Part shown: one piece after another, positions 57,373 to 64,000 of the stretch | Layout: the number at the start of each line of letters is the position of its first letter | Position numbering within the stretch: position 1 is the first letter of the stretch | DNA from: Clavulina sp. PMI_390 | Lineage: Eukaryota > Basidiomycota > Agaricomycetes > Cantharellales > Hydnaceae | Direction: 5' to 3' | Length of the DNA stretch: 64,000 bases | NCBI GenBank assembly: GCA_015039315.1 | Contig: WIDE01000002.1 | Coordinates: forward strand, 186,001 to 250,000 | Program-made: the position numbers and the translations under genes | The notes under the pieces: model-generated | Seen by the model: only the letters and a program-made list of their open reading frames with translations | The model's database searches: none | What the model was told of the DNA's origin: nothing

Positions 57373-60157
57373 ATGCATGGTAGAGGCCCTCCACCCTTTG
57401 GACGTCCGCCATCAGGGCCTCCTCCATGGGGCCCACCTCCAGGAATGGGAGGTCCATGGGGTCCCGGTCGTCGGCGCAAAGGCGATCGAGAGGTGCCTGA
57501 GTTCTCGATGGACGAAATCACATCGACCTCCGTCCCTCCTTATGACTTTTTCACGCTCAAACCTGGCGCAAAGGCTCGTGCGGCTCGGCGTGCGCTCTCG
57601 ACGGGTGTTTCTTTCCCAGGCCCATCCCTCACTGGTCTTCTTCCCGGATGGATCCTGCCATTTCACTCATCCGACATCCCCCACCTTAAACGGTTCCTTC
57701 TTGACGTATTCATGATTAGCCCACGTCTTTGGACAGAATACTTGTGAGTCGCTACAAACTGTTCGCCATAGAGAAGTGCTGAGCCATCGCCAGAATTGTC
57801 AAGGTCTTCACCTCTTTACTACCAGCAGCATCTCTGTACTATACAGGACAGCTCTTCACGATAGTAATTATTGCGCTCCCCTTTATCACGTTGTGGAGCT
57901 GACTTTAATGTCTCCATAGATGCAAGTTGCAATAGAGAAGCGGGAGATCGATCGGGAGCAAATGGCTACCGTATTCGCCGGTGCTGCGTTTTGCAACGTA
58001 GTTCTTCGGCTAACAAACTGGATGAAGTTGGAAAACCAGCTACATCAACATATTGAAAGATACTTCGGAGAACGAGTCGTAAGAGGTATGTTCAGGATCA
58101 AAGGCGAGTGGGATGTCGTGGGTTGCTAACTCTTGCCCCAAAGCCAAGGCCTTCCTCGATGTGCCGACTAGTTCCGATGCTCCCACTCTAGCCAAACTTT
58201 CGCACTTCAAAGAGGGAGGCCGTACCCCGTGGCAACTGGTTAACACACTGGTGAATTTCGGTATCATCATTGTTCAATTGTTCTCGCAGGTTTTCGTGCT
58301 CCTCCATCTACTCAGGAGTCAGTCCGACAGTGGGTGGCTCATTGTTGGAAGTTTTGTGGATCCCGTCTTGCGCTTCCTTCGGGAAAGCTATGAAATTTGT
58401 GAGTCAATTTATTGGCGACACGATAGTGATTCTCATTACCTCTCTCAGCTTGGGCGTCATCACAGAGATCAGACGCTGCTCGCCGGGGAACTCTGACTCA
58501 GATGATTGAACCCCGTAGCGGCGAACGCTATCGGCAGGAGATCGTTTCGAACGGGCTCGCGCCTTACATTACTGACAGTAAGTTCAAGTATTGTCATCCT
58601 CCGTCTACGGAACAAAGTGCTCATCCAAAATAATCCAGGCTATCGCCTCGCGAGCAAGGAAGGGACACAGCAGACCCCCGAGGAAGCTTGGAGCAGGTAC
58701 ACCAACACTTCCTATCGGGCTTTAGCCCTTCAGCTACTCCAAGATGCTGTTGCGGAGGGGCCGCGAGTGCGTATATTATTCTGATCCCCTCCTCCAATGT
58801 TATTGACGACCATGCCAGTTCTTCTTTGCCATGAAAGCTATTACAACCCCTGCCCACATTCCGCTTTCTCTCGCTACCCTCGAATTCGTCCAAGGGCAGG
58901 CCCGTGCTTTTACTGGCCTAGTGCTCGGTTTTGTCCAGAGTTCAGGCTCATTACGCACCCAAGTGGCATCCATTCGAGAACTCTACGAGCTTGACAAGTT
59001 ACCCAACCTTGTGAAGGATGGGTACAAACCTCTAGAAAGCAATGGCCGTGGGGTTTCGGTGGACGTGGAGAGTGTAACGTTCAACTACCCAGGCCAAGAT
59101 AAACCTGCATTGAGAGATGTCTCCTTCTCATTGAAGCCTGGGGACCTCTGTGTTATCGTTGGCGCCAATGGCCAGGTACGCGCCTAGTTGAAGCGCTTAT
59201 CAATTAGTAATTGCCCGCCTGATCTCGTCGGATTTCTAGGGGAAAAGCACGTTGCTGAAACTACTTACTCGACTCTACGACGCTTCAGAAGGCACAATCC
59301 GTATCGAAGGTGAGCCAATTCAGAGCTACGAGCTCGCGGCTCTACGGAAGGCGACTTCTATTTTGTGGCAGGATTTCGCTACCTTCCCCGTTACCGTGAG
59401 TGCGCCGCACGATCTTTTCATGATAGGCTATAGAGCGTGCTTCTCTGATACATGAACTCGTACCAGATGTTGGAGAATATCCGAATGGGCGACCCGTCGA
59501 CAGCTCTCCTTGACTTTAACCAATCCCAAAGGTCTCGCGTTGAGAAGGCTCTGGAGCTCGGGGGAGCAGAGTTCATCAAAGCCCTCCCGAAAGGATGGGA
59601 TAGCAACTACGGCAAAGATCCTACCGCGTATGAAACGCATGGGCCAGACGGGTATAGCATCCTGTCAACTATCACCAAATCTCAAGGGAAGAAGTCTCGA
59701 AACAATGACAGCCTCTTGAGTGGTGGGCAATCTCAACGACTTGCCCTTGCTCGGACATTTATGCGTCCCGAGGATGATTGCTCATTGCTCATTTATGATG
59801 AGCCAAGCGCGGCCCTTGACCCCCAAGCTGAATACGGTACATAAGCTATTCATAGAGACATTTTCGAGCGGATCTTCTAATTATCATCCGTTGTTTCAGA
59901 TCTGTTCCAGCGACTCAAGAGCCTTCGGGGCAAAAAGACGATGATTTTCAGCACCCATCGGTTTGGTCACTTGACAAAGCACGCAGATTTAATCCTGTGA
60001 GCCACTCGAATCCTACGATCTAACACTCCTTTTCTAAATATTTTTCAGTTACATGCAAGACTCTACGATTCTGGAAAGCGGAACTCATGATCAGCTCATC
60101 GCCCAGCAAGGTGCCTATGCCCACCTTTACAACATCCAGGCAAGCGCCTTCATTTAG
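57373..60157 (+). CDS. half-size ABC transporter, tandem copy 2, intact, with Pro/Gly-rich N-terminus
   Basis: Begins MHGRGPPPFGRPPSGPPPWG, a proline/glycine-rich extension of about 32 residues absent from copy 1, then a basic GRRRKGDREV. Shared features with copy 1 are VPPYDFF, YYTGQLFTI, RYRQEIVSNGLAPYITD and PLSLATLEFVQGQARAF. Membrane stretches include VNFGIIIVQLFSQVFVLLHL. NBD motifs are complete: Walker A VIVGANGQ|GKSTLLKLL, Q-loop SILWQDFATFP, signature LLSGGQSQRLALARTFM, Walker B and D-loop SLLIYDEPSAALDP, and H-loop TMIFSTHRFGHLTKHAD. It ends LYNIQASAFI with TAG at 60155. Introns fall at matching points in both genes, so the pair arose by tandem duplication. It belongs to the MsbA/HlyB-like half-transporter type. 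No substrate can be assigned. Confidence 0.88.
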
Positions 60158-60282
60158 AGATAGGAAAATTATCTTTTCGAGTGTAATACGACATATTCCG
60201 TCATTCGAATAGCTAGGTAGGTTCAAAAAGACGCGCAGTGGCTTTGTTTGTGATCTCGTGTTTATTTGCACATGTATACGGT

Positions 60283-60978
60283 TGTTCACGTTCTATCGTG
60301 CCACCTTGATTCGGAAGAGAGATGACATACTCAACGCCTGCCGCACAGAAGCGTGGTGAAGCTCGACTTTCAGGTCGAACTCCACGTACAAGCTTCGTAC
60401 CTCCCTACCAATCGACAGTGACTCCGGTAGCGACGCCACCACGCCCTCGGAAATCTCGACTGAGTGAAATACACTACGCAACGTCTGACTCCGTACCGAC
60501 CTCACCATCTATCTCTGCGCCTCCTCCATTTGATTGGGATGCAGCAAGAGGCAATCGTCCTGCTCCTTATGGTGGACTCACGGCTAAGCCTGCATCCTCT
60601 CGGGGTGTTGAGAGTACCCCAAAGAGCAGCACCAGCACTCCACGCAAGCGCGTTTTTCGGAAGAAGACCGTTCTGGAAAGGTTTGTTCTCTCCTTGAAAC
60701 TACTTTAAACGCCTAAACTGACGATGAACACGCGGTTTCAGGGCACGAGCACTGCCCTCACAGATCGCCTTTGAGATATCCATGTTCCCTCATAATTTGC
60801 CTCTGCCGGAACCAAAGACAAGTGGTCAGCTAATTGGTGGCGCCCTGCACGTAATACACATGTGCATCAAATGGGCAGGCCGATCAGCCGCAATCGCCAA
60901 TGAGGATCCTGAGGATAGGCTCTGGCGGAGTGAAGTCAAGTTTGATTTCCCCGATGAAAACCCTCCAGAGCCTTGGTT
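60283..60978. repeat. left copy of a 696-base duplication (5' part of the Nur1-like gene)
   Basis: Repeated at 62009-62704 with a period of 1726 bases and only about three substitutions. The copy ends exactly at a run of N. Confidence 0.92.
60322..60978 (+). pseudogene. partial first copy of the Nur1-like gene, cut by an assembly gap
   Basis: Carries the first exon (MTYSTPAAQKRGEARLSGRT onward), the first intron and the second exon up to DENPPEPW, then runs into N. It encodes the same residues as the copy at 62048 over this range. It has no 3' half. It is more probably an alternative haplotype or an assembly duplicate than a real second gene. Confidence 0.75.
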
Positions 60979-61056
60979 NNNNNNNNNNNNNNNNNNNNNN
61001 NNNNNNNNNNNNNNNNNNNNNNNNNNNNNNNNNNNNNNNNNNNNNNNNNNNNNNNN
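60979..61056. other. assembly gap, 78 N
   Basis: Unresolved bases directly after the left copy of the Nur1-like segment. Confidence 0.99.
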
Positions 61057-62008
61057 GTGACCACGGATGGTCACAACTTCTGCTCTCGTCCTTGCGATGC
61101 TTGGTGTTGAATGAGCTTAACAACTTGAGATAAAAACGGTGGCCTGCCTGTAGGAACCATCTGTGTGAAACCCTGTTCAGTGTCGCTCGCGAATTCCCTG
61201 AACTCTTGTGGTCGCTCCCAAGCTCCTAGTTTGTAGACAAACGACAGCTTACTGGGAGGGCAATCTATCAACAGTTCTCTGTGGCTCCCACCACACTAAT
61301 AGTTGGGTCTCAACACTTGCTAAGTGGCTCAAATTTGTCTCGTTAAGTCACTGCTATGCCACCATGCCGCGAGTCACCCAGCTAGCGCGTTGAGTGATTT
61401 GAATCGTGATTATCTGCCACTGAGACCACTCGGAATCAAAGGCACTAATCTTGTGGCATACGTAAATAGCACTGCTAGATTGGGAAAGGAGTGCCGTGAG
61501 GAGATTATGTGATATCACAGGACGGCAGGCAGCGCTCCATCGGATGTTCGAGTTGCGTTTCAGGGATATTGTCTGGTGCGGTGCATCCTCATCGCTGGTG
61601 AGCTTTACTAGTCCTTGTCCAACACTGTGATCTATAGTTCTGAGTTATGCTTTCACCGCCTTGGTTCAGCGTCGTTTCTTGTATTGTCCTCCAGAACTCT
61701 TTTGTAGCCTTGCTCTTTGTGTGTTTTTCCTCATTGCTCTGCCACCACGTCAACTCTCACTCCCTATTACACTTCCCTCTGTATATGTTAGGTAGTAATT
61801 TACGCTCTTATGCTAGTATAGCATAGACAACCATTGCTCTTGAGGTCCGAGCTGCGGCTTGCTATCCATAGAGAAGATTGAGGTTTTTGTAACATTGCTA
61901 GCATATCTATACATCTCAATGAATGCACTTCATGATTTCTCGTGATCAGCGCCGTGAACCGTTTAGTTGTTGTGTTTTGTCGGGGACCGGGCGCTTGCCG
62001 CCGCTACA
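61057..62008. other. sequence between the two Nur1-like copies, no gene seen
   Basis: Nearly 950 bases with only short open frames and no resemblance that I can see to the flank upstream of the left copy. If the left copy is an assembly duplicate, this is either the real upstream region of the complete gene or sequence from the other haplotype. Confidence 0.5.
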
Positions 62009-62704
62009 TGTTCACGCTCTATCGTGCCACCTTGATTCGGAAGAGAGATGACATACTCAACGCCTGCCGCACAGAAGCGTGGTGAAGCTCGACTTTCAGG
62101 TCGAACTCCACGTACAAGCTTCGTACCTCCCTACCAATCGACAGTGACTCCGGTAGCGACGCCACCACGCCCTCGGAAATCTCGACTGAGTGAAATACAC
62201 TACGCAACGTCTGACTCCGTACCGACCTCACCATCTATCTCTGCGCCTCCTCCATTTGATTGGGATGCAGCAAGAGGCAATCGTCCTGCTCCTTATGGTG
62301 GACTCACGGCTAAGCCTGCATCCTCTCGGGGTGTTGAGAGTACCCCAAAGAGCAGCACCAGCACTCCACGCAAACGCGTTTTTCGGAAGAAGACCGTTCT
62401 GGAAAGGTTTGTTCTCTCCTTGAAACTACTTTAAACGCCTAAACTGACGATGAACACGCGGTTTCAGGGCACGGGCACTGCCCTCACAGATCGCCTTTGA
62501 GATATCCATGTTCCCTCATAATTTGCCTCTGCCGGAACCAAAGACAAGTGGTCAGCTAATTGGTGGCGCCCTGCACGTAATACACATGTGCATCAAATGG
62601 GCAGGCCGATCAGCCGCAATCGCCAATGAGGATCCTGAGGATAGGCTCTGGCGGAGTGAAGTCAAGTTTGATTTCCCCGATGAAAACCCTCCAGAGCCTT
62701 GGTT
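62009..62704. repeat. right copy of the 696-base duplication
   Basis: Matches 60283-60978 with about three substitutions (for example aagcgcg to aaacgcg and cacgagc to cacgggc). It continues into the complete gene. Confidence 0.92.
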
Positions 62705-63712
62705 TCATTGGGTGAGCTGATCTCTCCTGCACTATGACAATCGATATTCAAACGGCTCTTGCTTTAGACCACTCCAATTGCTGTCCTCCTTCTGGCAGTT
62801 TCTATCTTGAACATGCTTTACTTGTTCACAAGGATACGGACATATCAACTGCGCCATCGGAATGTACGTCCCTTCAATTCACCGATCAGCATATCGTTCT
62901 CATGTCTTTGTGAAACAGGAGCTGGTCAAAAGCCCTCATGCCTCCATCGTTACCAACGAGCCCAAATCTTCATCCACCACTGAGCAAGCGCTTTGGGTAC
63001 GGGTAGTGTTTTTGATTGCAGGAGTACTTGCGACCGCATGGTAAGTGGGGTGGCTCGGCTTTGATTGCCTTCAGGGAGCTGAATCCTTGCATATCCTATT
63101 TTGCAGGCGTCTTGTGTTTGGTACCTCCCCTCGTCCTGAGGATCTCATTCCAGTGGACCTTCAGCCAGGAGCGAATAAAATTCAGCAACTTGAAGTGTGG
63201 AATCCGGGAGAAATCGAAACGCAGCTTTTAGTGTTCGTGCTTGTGTGCAGTCTTATGCGAATTACCTACTGACGAAGTGAATACAGTGTCTACTCACCAG
63301 CCCATTTCCTTGCTTGGAGGATTTTCTCTTCGGACAACTGGTTGTCATCTTTCCTTATCATGGGAGTCATCTCGTTACAGGTGTGTTATGGGGTTCATGT
63401 AATCGGCCTGCATAGTGGAACTTATCAGATCTTTTCTTCTCATGTATAGCTGCACACTTTGATTGTGGCGTATGAGGCACTGCTCAAAGATAGGGCCATC
63501 CTGTCTGCAGAGGTTATGCATGAATACGACGCCAAGGTAGGGATCAGTATTGTTTCTCATCGAGCCCTCCATACTAACGGTCGATCTCCTAGTTTGTCAA
63601 CCCACGGATGCATCCGCTCAAGAAGGATGTGGGCACATCGACAAGCGAGGCGGAAATGGTTGATGATTGGAGGAGTTATGGATACCGACGACAAAGCAAC
63701 ATGTCTTATTAG
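62048..63712 (+). CDS. Nur1/Mug154-like nuclear rim membrane protein
   Basis: First exon MTYSTPAAQKRGEARLSGRT is disordered and Ser/Pro-rich, with SAPPPFDWDAARGNRPAPYG, and ends in a basic KRVFRKKTVLER. Later exons give ARALPSQIAFEISMFPHNLP, HMCIKWAGRSAAIANEDPED, then a membrane helix TTPIAVLLLAVSILNMLYLF followed by TRIRTYQLRHRN. A second helix is VRVVFLIAGVLATAWRLVFG and a third SSFLIMGVISLQLHTLIVAY. The C-terminal block is HEYDAKFVNPRMHPLKKDVG, ending YRRQSNMSY with TAG at 63710. The paired helices and the KFVNPR...KKDVG block resemble fungal Nur1/Mug154, which tethers heterochromatin to the inner nuclear membrane. I recognise this from the C-terminal block, so the family name is an inference of moderate strength. 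Confidence 0.6.
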
Positions 63713-63839
63713 GCTAGTAATATGTGATGGGTTCGCAAGCACAGGGGCAGACAATGTTTTTAATCTAGCTCAGATAAATAACTTGGCCTGTGCTTCATAG
63801 CAGCCGGCCACACCTCCTCGAACGAAAAGTGACAGACGT

Positions 63840-64000
63840 CTAGTACACGTAAGGGATGAACTTCCACTTGACAATGCGGCAATACTCCTCCCAGTCCTCG
63901 CCATATTTGACAGCACACCTAATGAGTAACGGATAGTGAATAGGTATCCTCGCTGGAAACGGTATAGGAAGCTGCGGTCGTACCTTTCAAAGTCACGGCC
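63840..64000 (-). CDS. C-terminal end of a sterol reductase (ERG24/ERG4 family), partial
   Basis: The last two exons read GRDFER, an intron (donor gtacgac), then CAVKYGEDWEEYCRIVKWKF and IPYVY, with TAG at 63840-63842. The C-X2-KYG-x-DWxxYCxxVxxxxIP ending is the signature terminus of the ERG4/ERG24 sterol reductase family, ER membrane enzymes of ergosterol synthesis. The rest of the gene lies beyond the right edge, so delta-14 and delta-24(28) reductases cannot be told apart. It converges on the Nur1-like gene with about 127 bases between stops. Confidence 0.8.

Overview
The window reads as nuclear DNA of a filamentous basidiomycete, most likely an Agaricomycete. The evidence is dense short introns (about 50-70 bases, GT-AG) in nearly every gene, a fused single-chain fungal urease, a fungal white collar-2 protein with PAS and GATA domains, an Mtr-type amino acid permease, and an HORMA-PHD Hop1. 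Two runs of N, each flanked by near-identical duplicated sequence, look like places where two haplotypes of a heterokaryon were joined by the assembler. I cannot fix the genus from sequence alone.

Layout. 1.5-4.7 kb: 6-phosphogluconate dehydrogenase (+), interrupted by a 730-base gap and a repeated exon. 5.5-7.4 kb: Ser/Thr-rich single-pass membrane protein (-), with a local direct repeat in its upstream region. 9.4-10.7 kb: SRSF1-like SR protein (-). 10.9-13.1 kb: cysteine desulfurase NFS1 (-), divergent from a 3-hydroxyisobutyryl-CoA hydrolase (13.4-15.3 kb, +). 15.7-19.3 kb: meiotic HORMA protein Hop1 (-), head to head with urease (19.4-22.6 kb, +) across only 92 bases. 23.0-24.4 kb: glycerophosphodiester phosphodiesterase (+). 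25.0-27.7 kb: amino acid permease (-). 28.6-31.6 kb: multi-pass RING protein (+). 32.3-35.0 kb: tubulin cofactor E (+). 35.2-36.8 kb: white collar 2 (+). 38.9-41.9 kb: actin-related protein Arp5 (-). 42.15-42.61 kb: a small terminal-inverted-repeat element with a target-site duplication. 42.6-43.5 kb: an apparently decaying gene (-). 43.7-44.5 kb: cupin protein (+). 46.1-47.5 kb: unrecognised membrane/coiled-coil protein (+). 48.0-54.0 kb: Sec4/Rab8 GTPase, CAAX protease Rce1 and nucleoporin Nic96 (all -). 54.2-60.2 kb: two tandem half-size ABC transporters (+), the first carrying a one-base frameshift between Walker B and the D-loop. 60.3-63.7 kb: a partial and a complete copy of a Nur1-like nuclear rim protein (+). 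The right edge holds the 3' end of a sterol reductase (-).

Most genes are housekeeping and share no single pathway. NFS1 and the CoA hydrolase are both mitochondrial and share a divergent promoter region. Urease and the amino acid permease both serve nitrogen nutrition but are not adjacent. Rce1 and Sec4 are neighbours in lipid-anchor biology, although Sec4 ends in CC and is not a CAAX substrate. The parts least explained by known families are the tandem ABC pair, the small transposon-like element, the decaying gene next to it, the coiled-coil membrane protein and the long pyrimidine-rich stretch after white collar 2.
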